The notes: generated by a model not told the origin, from the letters alone. Shown: positions 1-8,193, counted from the first letter of the stretch. The stretch is DNA of 35,330 bases from an uncultured Candidatus Nemicrothrix sp. (GCA_913046155.1 CAJWRY010000003.1:1-35330), one strand, 5' to 3'. A program made the numbers and translations.

Positions 1-17
1 AAGTAAGCGAGGCATAA

Positions 18-842
18 ATGATTCCCGCAAACTTTGATTACCTGCGAGTAGATTCAGTTGAAGGAGCGTTAAACGCCCTTCAAGAACATGGCGATGAAGC
101 TAAGCTAATCGCTGGAGGGCACTCGCTACTCCCTCTAATGAAATTTCGCTTATCTGCACCGGCCTATTTGGTAGATATAAACCGCTTGGACGATCTAAAA
201 TATGTAAGAGAAGAAAACGGTCATCTGGTTATAGGAGCCCTAACCCGCCATAGTGATATCGAAACCAATTCTTTAATAAAGGAAAATGCCGGACTTTTAG
301 CTTCAGCTACACACCACGTTGGAGACCCACAAGTTCGACATCGTGGGACTATAGGTGGCGCAATTGCGCACGGTGACCCTGCCTCCGATATCCCATCAGC
401 TCTGCTTGCTCTCAACGCAACGGTAGTGGTTGCAGGCCCTGAAGGGACAAGAGAAATTCCGATTGATGATTTCTTCGTCGGATTCTTGGAAACTGACCTA
501 AAGGATGATGAGATGCTTACACAGATAAAGGTTCCTAGTGTTCCAGATGCAAAATGGTCATTTCAAAAATTCAATAGAAGAGCACAAGACTGGGCAATTG
601 TTGGAGCTTCCATCCTAGTCAACAATGGTCAAAGCGGTGTATCACTGGTAAACATGCATTCAACTCCATTCCGGGCATCCGCAGTGGAAGAAGCAATTGC
701 GAGCGGAGCAAATGCTAAAGAAGCTAGCGAACAGGCTGCGATAGGAACGGAACCAACATCGGACATCAACGCATCCGTTGAATACCGACAACATTTAGCC
801 AGAGTTCTCGTAAAACGAGGACTTGAAGAGGCTGGTCTCTAA
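18..842 (+). CDS. coxM: CO dehydrogenase-type FAD-binding medium subunit (CoxM)
   Basis: This 274-residue protein is the flavin subunit of an aerobic CO dehydrogenase / xanthine dehydrogenase family enzyme, passing electrons from the Fe-S subunit through FAD. Family hallmarks are visible: the FAD-pyrophosphate motif AGGHSLLPLMK at residues 32-42 and the second FAD loop with TIGG at 111-114, followed by HGDPASD. The length is normal for CoxM (about 280). The first ATG sits 17 bases inside the window after a weak GCGAGG. No coxS or coxL follows; the next gene is the MoxR ATPase, so the medium subunit is the last structural gene, which fits an S-L-M order with the other subunits off the left edge. 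The physiological substrate cannot be told without the large subunit. Confidence 0.9.
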   Translation: MIPANFDYLRVDSVEGALNALQEHGDEAKLIAGGHSLLPLMKFRLSAPAYLVDINRLDDLKYVREENGHLVIGALTRHSDIETNSLIKENAGLLASATHHVGDPQVRHRGTIGGAIAHGDPASDIPSALLALNATVVVAGPEGTREIPIDDFFVGFLETDLKDDEMLTQIKVPSVPDAKWSFQKFNRRAQDWAIVGASILVNNGQSGVSLVNMHSTPFRASAVEEAIASGANAKEASEQAAIGTEPTSDINASVEYRQHLARVLVKRGLEEAGL

Positions 843-885
843 ATCTGAATAAAACGGTGCATGTGCCACCCTCACACTCAACCTG

Positions 886-891
886 TAGATT
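886..891 (+). promoter_or_regulatory. -10 element of a predicted leaderless coxD transcript
   Basis: TAGATT lies exactly 6 nt before the GTG at 898, the arrangement seen at nine other starts in this window. No convincing -35 was found. It implies that the maturation genes can be transcribed separately from coxM. Confidence 0.55.
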
Positions 892-897
892 AGAGAT

Positions 898-1815
898 GTG
901 GGATATGAAACAGCACAAAGCATAGAAAACGTACAAAACGGTCTTGAAGGACAGGGTTATTTCCCCTCTGAAGGCCTAGCATCAGCAATTTTTTTGGCGA
1001 TTAGCTTACAGAGACCAATTTTTTTAGAAGGCGAACCAGGTGTCGGCAAAACAGAAGTAGCGAAGGTGTTATCAAGTTGGCTCAATACTGAACTAATACG
1101 CCTACAGTGCTACGAAGGCCTAGATGCATCACATGCAATCTACGAATGGGATTACTCAAAACAATTATTGCATTTGAGAACTACTGAAGCATCCGGAAGA
1201 GCCAAACAAATAGATGAAAAGGCACTCGAAGACGAATTATACAATGAGCGATTCCTAGTTCGGCGGCCACTTCTGCAAGCCATTGATTACGAAGGAGAAA
1301 CCCCTCCGGTACTCCTGATTGACGAACTTGATCGCGCTGATGATGAATTTGAAGCTTTCCTGCTTGAGTTGCTCTCAGATTACTCAATTACTATCCCCGA
1401 GATAGGAGCTTTTAAAGCAGCCGTGCCACCAATCGTCGTGATTACCTCAAATCGAACAAGAGACGTTCACGATGCCCTCAAACGAAGGTGCCTCTATCAC
1501 TGGGTAGACCACCCCGGATACCTCAGAGAGATCCAAATACTTAAAGCTAAAGCTCCCAAAGTTTCTGAGCAATTAATTAAAACAATAGCCGTCACAGTTG
1601 AGCAAATTCGTGAAATGAACCTATACAAACCACCGGGAGTTTCGGAAAGTATTGATTGGGCCATGGCGCTTGAAAGAATAGGAAATAGTGACTTAACAGA
1701 AGATGGCATCACTGCGACAATCGGAGCCCTTCTGAAATATCGAGAAGATCAACAAAAAGTTCTGGAATATGGCCTAGATAAAGTCATAGAAGATGCATAT
1801 GCCCGTGCAGTCTGA
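898..1815 (+). CDS. coxD: MoxR-family AAA+ ATPase, CoxD-like
   Basis: A 305-residue AAA+ ATPase of the MoxR/CoxD type. In Oligotropha carboxidovorans CoxD helps insert sulfur and copper into the CO dehydrogenase active site. Visible motifs are Walker A GEPGVGKT (45-52), Walker B VLLIDELD (138-145), sensor 1 TSNRTRD (183-189) and an arginine-finger region LKRRC (194-198). The GTG start is chosen because no ATG is in frame nearby and because a TAGATT hexamer sits 6 nt upstream. The end overlaps the VWA gene by 23 nt, and MoxR-VWA pairs normally act together as a chaperone complex. Context with coxM, coxE, xdhC and coxG makes the Cox role likely. Confidence 0.88.
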   Translation: MGYETAQSIENVQNGLEGQGYFPSEGLASAIFLAISLQRPIFLEGEPGVGKTEVAKVLSSWLNTELIRLQCYEGLDASHAIYEWDYSKQLLHLRTTEASGRAKQIDEKALEDELYNERFLVRRPLLQAIDYEGETPPVLLIDELDRADDEFEAFLLELLSDYSITIPEIGAFKAAVPPIVVITSNRTRDVHDALKRRCLYHWVDHPGYLREIQILKAKAPKVSEQLIKTIAVTVEQIREMNLYKPPGVSESIDWAMALERIGNSDLTEDGITATIGALLKYREDQQKVLEYGLDKVIEDAYARAV

Positions 1816-2935
1816 CACTCATCAAGACATCAGCAAGCCCGAATATATCACTCAAGGATTTATTACCTTTCTAAGGGAAATGGGCGTTGAGGTACCTATC
1901 TCTTCATCAATTACCTTCTTCCAATCACTTGCTTACGTCACTATCTCCAACCGAAACGATGTCTACTGGGCTGGCAGATCAACTCTTGTTAGGACACCTG
2001 AGGACATACCAGCCTACGATGAGGCTTTCCATGCGTTTTGGGAAGACTACGTAGTCCTCGGAGATAAAGAAGTGCAAAACATAAAAGAAATGACCTTGGC
2101 GATAGACAACGATGATTATCAAAATGATGATCAATCAGGTGAGAGTCAAGAAGGAGAACTTATCCCTCTCAAGTACTCGCGTTCTGAAATACTTCGGCAG
2201 AAAGATTTTGCCGATTACAGCGATGACGAATTGTCTGAGGCTTATCAATTAATGAAATCGATACGACTCATAGGAAGTACCCAGAAAAGCCGGAGAGCGA
2301 GCTCAGTTGCGCGACAAAATAAGACCCCAGACCTCAGGGGTATCATCAGAGCCTCCTTCCGAACTGCTGGAGAGCCCGTCCAAAGATACTTCATGCAAAA
2401 GAATGACAAAGCAAGGAGAATTGTTTTTCTCCTTGATGTCTCTGGGTCAATGGAAGTATATGCAAGGGCCCTCCTTCGCTTCATACAAGCTGCAGTAATA
2501 AGTCGCAGAAGGGTTGAAGCCTTCACTATAGGAACACGCTTAACACGTGTGACTCGCGAACTTTCAAATCGGGACCTGGACAAGGCATTGCATGTAACAT
2601 CTGAATCAATAACCGACTGGTCGGGGGGTACCCGCCTAGGCGAAACCATTGGAGAATTCCTTAATATGTGGGGACAACGAGGAATGGCCCGAGGCGCAAC
2701 CGTTGTAATACTCTCTGACGGATGGGACAGAGGCAAAAGTGAAGTCATGGATGAACAAATGGCTAGACTTAAGAGGATCTCTCATAGCGTAATCTGGATA
2801 AACCCTTTGAAGGTTTCGCCCGGCTATGAGCCACTCGCTCAAGGGATGGCGGCAGCGCTTCCCTACATTGATGAATTTATTGAAGGCCATAGTCTAGAAT
2901 CTTTAATTGAATTAGCTGAAATATTGGCAGAATAG
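1793..2935 (+). CDS. coxE: VWA-domain protein, CoxE-like
   Basis: A 380-residue von Willebrand factor A protein, partner of the MoxR ATPase in Mo-hydroxylase maturation. The C-terminal half holds a VWA domain with a complete-looking MIDAS metal site: DVSGSM (215-220), the threonine of SGGTRLG (about 280) and LSDGWDRG (307-314). The N-terminal half is helical with an acidic Asp/Glu/Gln-rich linker around residues 104-122. Two in-frame ATGs exist, 1793 and 1799, both inside the end of coxD, indicating translational coupling; either could be used. No signal peptide is visible, so it should be cytoplasmic. Confidence 0.87.
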   Translation: MHMPVQSDTHQDISKPEYITQGFITFLREMGVEVPISSSITFFQSLAYVTISNRNDVYWAGRSTLVRTPEDIPAYDEAFHAFWEDYVVLGDKEVQNIKEMTLAIDNDDYQNDDQSGESQEGELIPLKYSRSEILRQKDFADYSDDELSEAYQLMKSIRLIGSTQKSRRASSVARQNKTPDLRGIIRASFRTAGEPVQRYFMQKNDKARRIVFLLDVSGSMEVYARALLRFIQAAVISRRRVEAFTIGTRLTRVTRELSNRDLDKALHVTSESITDWSGGTRLGETIGEFLNMWGQRGMARGATVVILSDGWDRGKSEVMDEQMARLKRISHSVIWINPLKVSPGYEPLAQGMAAALPYIDEFIEGHSLESLIELAEILAE

Positions 2936-2942
2936 AGAAAGA

Positions 2943-3257
2943 ATGCGAGAAATAATCACAGATATTGAGAAATGGGTAACACAAGGTAAGCGGGTTGCAA
3001 TCGCACGAGTAATATCACTTGAAGGCTCAGGTCCTCGTGACGCAGGTGCTGCAATGGCAGTAAATGAAGATGGTGTAGTCTCTGGGTCGGTCTCAGGTGG
3101 CTGTGTCGAAGGAGCTGTAGTAACAGAGGCATTGGAAATAATAGAGTCCGGTGAAAGAAAAACTGTTTCTTTCGGTTACAGCGACGATGAAGCGTTTGCG
3201 GTTGGACTCACCTGTGGAGGTACCATCAATCTCTACATAGAACCATTTGACTGGTAA
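2943..3257 (+). CDS. XdhC/CoxI N-terminal-domain protein (short form)
   Basis: A 104-residue protein consisting only of the XdhC_CoxI N-terminal domain. XdhC proteins bind molybdenum cofactor and help sulfurate and deliver it to xanthine dehydrogenase-family enzymes. The conserved cysteine motif SGGCVEG (Cys54) and a second conserved GLTCGGTINLYIEP (Cys91) are present. It begins 7 nt after coxE and ends 2 nt before the next XdhC-family gene, so the two are almost certainly co-translated. It lacks the Rossmann domain found in full-length XdhC; the neighbouring protein has that part. The stop codon and following ATG are clean, so it looks like a natural split rather than a frameshift. Confidence 0.82.
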   Translation: MREIITDIEKWVTQGKRVAIARVISLEGSGPRDAGAAMAVNEDGVVSGSVSGGCVEGAVVTEALEIIESGERKTVSFGYSDDEAFAVGLTCGGTINLYIEPFDW

Positions 3258-3259
3258 AC

Positions 3260-4054
3260 ATGGCAACCAAGATATTCAACGAATTCAAAGAAAATCTAAA
3301 GAAAGGTTTTCCTGTTGCATTAGCAACCGTTATCGAGGGCCCAGGACAAGGGGCTAAATTGCTTCTCCTTCCTGACGGTTCTTATCTAGGTTCATTAGGC
3401 AATACAAAGATTGATAGTGTGTTGTCTCGAGATATGGCAGGGGAATTAGCAGCTGGTCGAACAAGCATTCGTCACTACGGAATCGAAGGCGAAGCGCGAG
3501 AAGAAACACTATCAATATTCATTGAGAGTTTCGCACCGCCACCTCAAATGGTCATATTCGGTGCTGTGGATTTTACTGCTGCGTTGGTACGGATCGCTAA
3601 AGTGTTAGGTTACAAAGTTATTGTCTGCGACGCTCGCCCAGTATTCGCCACAAAAGCGCGATTCCCGCAGGCAGACTCAGTTGAAAATGAGTGGCCAGAC
3701 CAATTAATGGAAAAACTTGGAACTAGTCTAGGGCCTCGCGATGCAGTATGTGTCTTAACCCATGATAATAAATTTGATGTTCCTGCTATCACCTCAGCAT
3801 TACAAACACAGGTTGGCTACATCGGAGTAATGGGAAGCAGGAAAACTCATGAAAATCGAACCGAAAGACTTATTGAAGCAGGAGTAACAACGAAAGAATT
3901 CGAAAGGGTCATGTCACCAATAGGTTTAGATCTCGGAGCTAGAACCCCTGAGGAGACAGCCATTTCAATCTGCGCTGAAATCATAGCCATGCGAACCGGC
4001 AGGAAAGCTCCCCACCTCAAGACCATAGAAGGGGCAATACATGGCGATAGATGA
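3260..4054 (+). CDS. XdhC/CoxF-like protein with Rossmann domain
   Basis: A 264-residue XdhC-family accessory protein. Residues about 10-95 resemble a degenerate XdhC N-terminal domain in which the usual cysteine loop reads YLGSLGNTKID and has no Cys. Residues about 96-245 form the XdhC Rossmann domain, with conserved GYIGVMGSRKTHENR (186-200), SPIGLDLGARTPEETAISI (219-237) and AEIIAMRTG. The nucleotide-binding turn reads FGAVDFTAAL rather than the canonical GAGHVA form. Paired with the 104-residue Cys-containing protein immediately upstream (2 nt gap), it probably supplies the structural/Rossmann part of a two-protein Mo-cofactor sulfuration factor. Confidence 0.82.
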   Translation: MATKIFNEFKENLKKGFPVALATVIEGPGQGAKLLLLPDGSYLGSLGNTKIDSVLSRDMAGELAAGRTSIRHYGIEGEAREETLSIFIESFAPPPQMVIFGAVDFTAALVRIAKVLGYKVIVCDARPVFATKARFPQADSVENEWPDQLMEKLGTSLGPRDAVCVLTHDNKFDVPAITSALQTQVGYIGVMGSRKTHENRTERLIEAGVTTKEFERVMSPIGLDLGARTPEETAISICAEIIAMRTGRKAPHLKTIEGAIHGDR

Positions 4055-4092
4055 AATATCCACTGGAACCTCCCAATAGCAAACCCTATCCC

Positions 4093-4098
4093 TACAAT
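4093..4098 (+). promoter_or_regulatory. -10 element of a predicted leaderless mocA-like transcript
   Basis: TACAAT lies 6 nt before the GTG at 4105, in the 50-nt gap after the XdhC gene. It suggests a second, internal promoter in the cox cluster. Confidence 0.55.
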
Positions 4099-4104
4099 AA
4101 ATAG

Positions 4105-4713
4105 GTGTTTGAAAACGGAAAAGAAACTCCTCTTGAAGACAATCGAACCGCTGCAATAATTCTCGCAGCTGGCAAAGGAGAACGCTTCGAAGGCAACTCA
4201 CATAAACTTCTGGCAACCTTCAAAGGAAAACCTGTATTGCAATGGGTAATCGACAACGCAGTAGCAGCAGAATTTGACGACATTTATATCATTTCCGGAG
4301 CATTAAATCTTGAAGATAACCAGGCCTTGAGTCTCGAAGCAGAAGCAATAACAATTGTTCATAACCATAATTTTGCCGAAGGGCAAGCATCGTCTCTCAG
4401 AAGTGGTCTTGAGATAGCAGGATATGATGGTTATTCATCGGTCACTGTCGGACTTGGGGACATGCCTCTTGTCCCTACTGCAGCATGGAAATCTGTATCT
4501 GAAGCTAAAGGAAAACTAGTGACAGCCTCATTCGCTGGAAACCATAGACCACCGGTTAAGATAGACCAAGAATTGTGGTCACTAATACCTATTTCAGGTG
4601 ATGAAGGAGCACGTTCCCTTCTACGGCTTCGGCCAGACTTGTTGGATGAGGTACCATGCGAAGGAAACCCTGTAGATATTGACACGAGGAGAGATTTAGA
4701 ACGATGGAGCTAA
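4105..4713 (+). CDS. MobA/MocA-like molybdopterin nucleotidyltransferase
   Basis: A 202-residue nucleotidyltransferase, by context a CTP (or GTP):molybdopterin transferase making the dinucleotide Mo cofactor needed by CO dehydrogenase-type enzymes. Visible motifs are LAAGKGERFEG (20-30) for the nucleotide phosphate loop, a conserved lysine at HKLL (33-36), EGQASSLRSGL (92-102), GLGDMPLV (116-123), NHRPP (146-150), GDEGARSLL (165-173) and DIDTRRDL near the end. The length matches MocA (about 190-200). The start is GTG with a TACAAT hexamer 6 nt upstream. The 3' end overlaps coxG by 10 nt. CTP versus GTP specificity is not decided here. Confidence 0.82.
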   Translation: MFENGKETPLEDNRTAAIILAAGKGERFEGNSHKLLATFKGKPVLQWVIDNAVAAEFDDIYIISGALNLEDNQALSLEAEAITIVHNHNFAEGQASSLRSGLEIAGYDGYSSVTVGLGDMPLVPTAAWKSVSEAKGKLVTASFAGNHRPPVKIDQELWSLIPISGDEGARSLLRLRPDLLDEVPCEGNPVDIDTRRDLERWS

Positions 4714-5327
4714 ATAATGAAATTGATGTAAACGCACCGATCCAAGAAGTATGGGAAGCCTTCAACACTCCTGAAAGAATTGCTCCATGCTTACCTGGGG
4801 CTGAACTCCAAGAAGTTGACGGGAATAACTTCAACGGTCTCGTAAAAATCAAGGTAGGTCCAATAACAGCGCAATATAAGGGAACCGCAAGCTACCTCGA
4901 AAAAGATGAGGATGCGCAAAAAGTCGTAATCAAAGGAGATGGAAGAGATACACGAGGGGCCGGAAACGCCAGTGCAACTATTACTGCCCAACTCTCCGAA
5001 ATTTCACCTGATGTAACGAACGTGAACGTTAGAACTGAATTAACCATCACCGGTAAAGTGGCACAATTCGGCAGAGGTGCAATAAGTGACGTAAGCGGAA
5101 AACTTATGACTCAGTTTGCGCAAAACCTAGAACAACTCCTTGAACCGTCAGCCAAAACGGAAAAAGAAACTGCCGAAACTGATACTAAAAGCAACGAAAA
5201 TGAAACCACTGATAACGAACTGAACCTACTATCCGTTGTTGCTATTCCGGTTCTCAAACGATTCGGAATTCCAATAGCTGCACTAGCAATTGGTGTGTTC
5301 ATGGTAATTAGGTACGCCATTTTGTAG
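4704..5327 (+). CDS. coxG: CoxG-like SRPBCC membrane-anchor protein
   Basis: A 207-residue carbon monoxide dehydrogenase subunit G family protein. Residues 1-146 form an SRPBCC (START-like) domain with the family opening ELNNEIDVNAPIQEVWEAF and CLPGAEL. A hydrophilic Glu/Thr/Asn-rich linker follows (about 148-173), then a hydrophobic C-terminal tail ending IAALAIGVFMVIRYAIL, a single membrane anchor. In Oligotropha CoxG recruits the enzyme to the membrane, where electrons enter the quinone pool. Here the tail makes the same role plausible. It overlaps the MocA-like gene by 10 nt and is followed 12 nt later by DUF501, so transcription probably continues into the housekeeping genes. Confidence 0.87.
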   Translation: MELNNEIDVNAPIQEVWEAFNTPERIAPCLPGAELQEVDGNNFNGLVKIKVGPITAQYKGTASYLEKDEDAQKVVIKGDGRDTRGAGNASATITAQLSEISPDVTNVNVRTELTITGKVAQFGRGAISDVSGKLMTQFAQNLEQLLEPSAKTEKETAETDTKSNENETTDNELNLLSVVAIPVLKRFGIPIAALAIGVFMVIRYAIL

Positions 5328-5339
5328 GGCAATATCGAG

Positions 5340-5819
5340 ATGCAAGAAGATTACTCGCAAGATGCTGTGATCGTAGAAAACCTACTTGGTCGAAAACCCC
5401 AAGGTAGCTACGAAATAGCAGTAAGGAAACCAGACGGTACTCCTAGGGTAATAAAAAATTCACCATTTCTAAGCGACGGAACTCCTATGCCCACAACGTA
5501 TTGGCTCATAGACCCCGAAGATAAATTACATATAAGCAGGCTTGAATCATCCGGAGCGATAAACCAAGCTGAGCTAGAAATAGGATTAGAGAAGCTCCAA
5601 GAAGTCCATCTTGACTATGAAAAGCAACGTAATGATTTAATAGATGAAAACTATGATGGACCCAGACCCTCGGGAGGAGTTGGCGGGACTAGGCAAGGAA
5701 TCAAATGCCTCCATGCCCATTATGCATGGTTTCTAGCTGGCGGAGATGATCCAGTCGGATTATGGATTGAGGACCGCATATGCGAAGAAAGTCAACGAAA
5801 TCAGGAAATAAATGGCTAG
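5340..5819 (+). CDS. DUF501 family protein
   Basis: A 159-residue DUF501 protein, a family of unknown function found mainly in actinobacteria, where it commonly neighbours exopolyphosphatase and often enolase/FtsB-type genes. The family core GIKCLHAHYAWFLAGGDDPVG is recognisable at about residues 120-140; its Cys and His residues could form a metal or catalytic site, but this is unproven. The gene overlaps ppx by 8 nt, the usual arrangement. The ATG at 5340 follows an AGGG about 10 nt upstream that overlaps the coxG stop codon. Confidence 0.85.
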   Translation: MQEDYSQDAVIVENLLGRKPQGSYEIAVRKPDGTPRVIKNSPFLSDGTPMPTTYWLIDPEDKLHISRLESSGAINQAELEIGLEKLQEVHLDYEKQRNDLIDENYDGPRPSGGVGGTRQGIKCLHAHYAWFLAGGDDPVGLWIEDRICEESQRNQEING

Positions 5820-6732
5820 AACTCTTGCAGCGATTGATTGCGGTACAAACAGCACAAGACTACTGATTGTTGAACAAAAAGGCCAGCAAGAATATAAGAC
5901 GCTCCACCGCGAAGCGCAAATAACGCGTTTAGGAGAAGGAACAGATAGAACACAAGAACTTGGAGCCGAAGCTATGGACCGAGCCTTAGCCACTCTCATA
6001 GACTATGCAGGGAAAATTGAAGATCATGAAGTTTCGGAAATCAAGTTTGTAGCGACTTCAGCAGTTCGTGATGCAAGAAATAAAGACGTCTTCCTGACAG
6101 CAGCCGAAGAGGTTACAACTATCAAACCCGAAATACTGGACGGGTTAGACGAAGCTAAGTTCACGTTTATCGGTGCGACGAATAATGTCTTATCAACTGG
6201 ACCGAGTCTCGTAATTGATATTGGAGGAGGATCAACAGAATTTGCTTTCGGTGACGGAAAGCTTGAACTCTCACACTCTGCTGATATCGGATGCGTAAGA
6301 ATCTCAGAGCGCTTCATAGCCAACGACCCTCCACTACCAGAGGAACTTTCCGCAGCTCAATCGCTGATAGATCTCCACCTCGATGACGTCCTAATGAGTA
6401 TTCCGGGCATTCAGTCCGCAACGAACATATACGGTGTTGCAGGGACTGTCAGTGCCACTTCAATGATCGAGCAAGGCTTATATGAGTACAATTTTGACTC
6501 GGTGCATAGACATATTATGAAAAAACAGGATATTGAAGAGGTCTTCCGACTTCTAGCGACCGACAACCGCGAAGGGAGACTGTCAAATCCGGGCATGGAA
6601 GAAGGACGCGTTGATGTAATAGTCGGAGGTCTTTGTATATTGGCTCAAATCATGCGCAAGCTTGACTTTGAGCAAATTCAAGTCTCAGAATCAGACATTC
6701 TTGATGGGTTGATACTAAGCCTGATGAAATAA
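5812..6732 (+). CDS. ppx: Ppx/GppA exopolyphosphatase-family protein
   Basis: A 306-residue Ppx/GppA phosphatase, releasing phosphate from polyphosphate or from pppGpp. The actin-like fold motifs are all visible: phosphate 1 AAIDCGTNSTRLLI (6-19), ATSAVRDARN (81-90), phosphate 2 VIDIGGGSTEF (134-144) and the adenosine-region GVAGTVSATS (208-217). GMEEGRVDVIVGG (261-273) is also typical. The length corresponds to the short actinobacterial form (Ppx domain only, no C-terminal HD domain). It overlaps DUF501 by 8 nt, as in many actinobacteria. Which of the two substrates it prefers cannot be told from sequence. Confidence 0.9.
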   Translation: MARTLAAIDCGTNSTRLLIVEQKGQQEYKTLHREAQITRLGEGTDRTQELGAEAMDRALATLIDYAGKIEDHEVSEIKFVATSAVRDARNKDVFLTAAEEVTTIKPEILDGLDEAKFTFIGATNNVLSTGPSLVIDIGGGSTEFAFGDGKLELSHSADIGCVRISERFIANDPPLPEELSAAQSLIDLHLDDVLMSIPGIQSATNIYGVAGTVSATSMIEQGLYEYNFDSVHRHIMKKQDIEEVFRLLATDNREGRLSNPGMEEGRVDVIVGGLCILAQIMRKLDFEQIQVSESDILDGLILSLMK

Positions 6733-6808
6733 ACCTTCGAGCCGAGTCGTCTACTCCAGAGTTTGCAGACTATGGTTTCTGATACTCAATCAAAAGAATG
6801 AAAGAAGA

Positions 6809-7438
6809 ATGAAAGTTACGCGCTTCCGTCCTGCAGCAGCATCCCAGAGTAATTTCCTAAAAGGGCGGCGTATCGTATTACGACCTTTGGTAACGGAGGA
6901 CTTTGGGCAATGGTCCGAGGTAAGAAGCGTAAATAAAGAATGGTTAACTAAATGGGAACCGAGTAAACCTGAAGGTGCTCCGGATATTACAAATGACAAA
7001 GTAGCGTTCACTGCGAGATGTAATGCACGGGACAGGGAAAGGCATTTAGGCTCCGGATACGGATTTGGAATTTTCGTAGATGAAGAATTTAGTGGCGAGA
7101 TCAACATATCGTCTATTCAGCGTGGGCCTTTTCAAAACTGTTATGTCGGGTATTGGATTGATCACAGAAAAGCAGGGCAAGGGTATACCCCAGAGGCTCT
7201 TGTAGTTCTCCTGAAGTTCGCTTTTGAAATTCTGAAACTACACAGAGTCCAAGTTGCAATAATTCCGAGGAACGGAGCGAGCAGAAGAGTCGCTGAAAAG
7301 TTAAATCTTCGTAATGAAGGAGTAGCTGAAAAGTATCTTGAAATTAATGGCGAGTGGGAAGACCATATTCGGTTTGCAATTACATCTGAAGAATGGGAAG
7401 AACGTGGAGACTCATTGCAATCTGATTGGATTCGTTAG
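6809..7438 (+). CDS. GNAT N-acetyltransferase, RimJ/RimL type
   Basis: A 209-residue GNAT-fold acetyltransferase resembling ribosomal-protein alanine N-acetyltransferases (RimJ/RimL). Residues 18-30 (LKGRRIVLRPLVTED) open the domain. The acetyl-CoA pyrophosphate loop RKAGQGYTPEA is at 120-130, followed by HRVQVAIIPRNGASRRVAEKL, the usual beta5-alpha4 region. The C-terminal GEWEDHIRFAITSEEW also fits the family. The start at 6809 is one of two nearby ATGs; the other, 6798, is out of frame. The 3' end overlaps the convergent enoyl-CoA hydratase-like gene by 4 nt. The target protein or small molecule is unknown. Confidence 0.85.
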   Translation: MKVTRFRPAAASQSNFLKGRRIVLRPLVTEDFGQWSEVRSVNKEWLTKWEPSKPEGAPDITNDKVAFTARCNARDRERHLGSGYGFGIFVDEEFSGEINISSIQRGPFQNCYVGYWIDHRKAGQGYTPEALVVLLKFAFEILKLHRVQVAIIPRNGASRRVAEKLNLRNEGVAEKYLEINGEWEDHIRFAITSEEWEERGDSLQSDWIR

Positions 7439-8193
7439 TTATCGGAACTAATTTTCTTTTGCAATGCAGTAACTAAGCTACGGAAGGCATCGGACTCCAT
7501 AGATTTAACTTGAGGAACGACTTCATGTTGAACTGCATCAACCGAACTATCAATTGTTGGTAAGGCTTTAAAGGCCTCTTTAGTGGACCTTGTTAAATCC
7601 TTTGAATATGTAGAAGCCTTTTCTCCGATATTTATCGCCTCTGTTACCAGCATTTCATCTGGGAACACTTCCCAAACAAGCCCACGATTACGGGCATCTT
7701 GACTGGACAAAACTTGACCAAACAAAACCATGGCTCGCATCGTTTGCTCATTTGTTCTTGAAAGGAGTCGCCATGTGTGGCCTCCTCCCGGATGAATGCC
7801 TATCTCAAGAAACCTGCTATCGAATCGAGCAGACTCACCGGCGAGTATCATGTCACAGGCTAAGGCCATGTTCATGCCAGCTCCGACTGCAGCGCCGTTC
7901 ACAGCAGCGATAGTGGGGAGAGTCGAGTCTGCAATCCGCAGAAAACCCCGGTATATATCCTGAATATTGTCACGTTCACGTGCAGCTAGAAGATCTCCCA
8001 GGTCAGCACCAGCGCAGAATGCTTTACCTGCTCCGGTGACCACTAAGCTGCCAACCTCTTCAGAGGCTTCTAGTTCATCTAGCGCCTCACAAATTTCATC
8101 GTTCATTTGCAGATTTATTGCATTTCTTTTGTCAGGATCGTTCAGTGTAAGGGTGGCGACTCCATTTGAAATTTCTATAGTTGTATATCGCAT
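7435..8193 (-). CDS. Enoyl-CoA hydratase/isomerase family protein
   Basis: A crotonase-fold protein of 252 residues from the ATG at 8193. That start is preferred over an upstream TTG at 8205 because GGAGG lies 5 nt before the ATG and the TTG falls inside this ribosome site. The oxyanion-hole regions are clear: GKAFCAGADLGDLL (56-69) and AAVNGAAVGAGMNMALACD (97-114, abbreviated). Of the two glutamates used by classical hydratases, the one at the FLEIG position is kept (Glu130), but the one in the GGGCELA-type loop is replaced by Asn108. It may therefore be an isomerase or another crotonase-type enzyme. It is convergent with the GNAT gene. Confidence 0.85.
   Translation of the reverse strand: MRYTTIEISNGVATLTLNDPDKRNAINLQMNDEICEALDELEASEEVGSLVVTGAGKAFCAGADLGDLLAARERDNIQDIYRGFLRIADSTLPTIAAVNGAAVGAGMNMALACDMILAGESARFDSRFLEIGIHPGGGHTWRLLSRTNEQTMRAMVLFGQVLSSQDARNRGLVWEVFPDEMLVTEAINIGEKASTYSKDLTRSTKEAFKALPTIDSSVDAVQHEVVPQVKSMESDAFRSLVTALQKKISSDN

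Noticed and set aside
2245..2748. 167-codon open frame on the minus strand
   Set aside because: It lies wholly inside coxE, has no family features, and the plus-strand VWA motifs are unambiguous.
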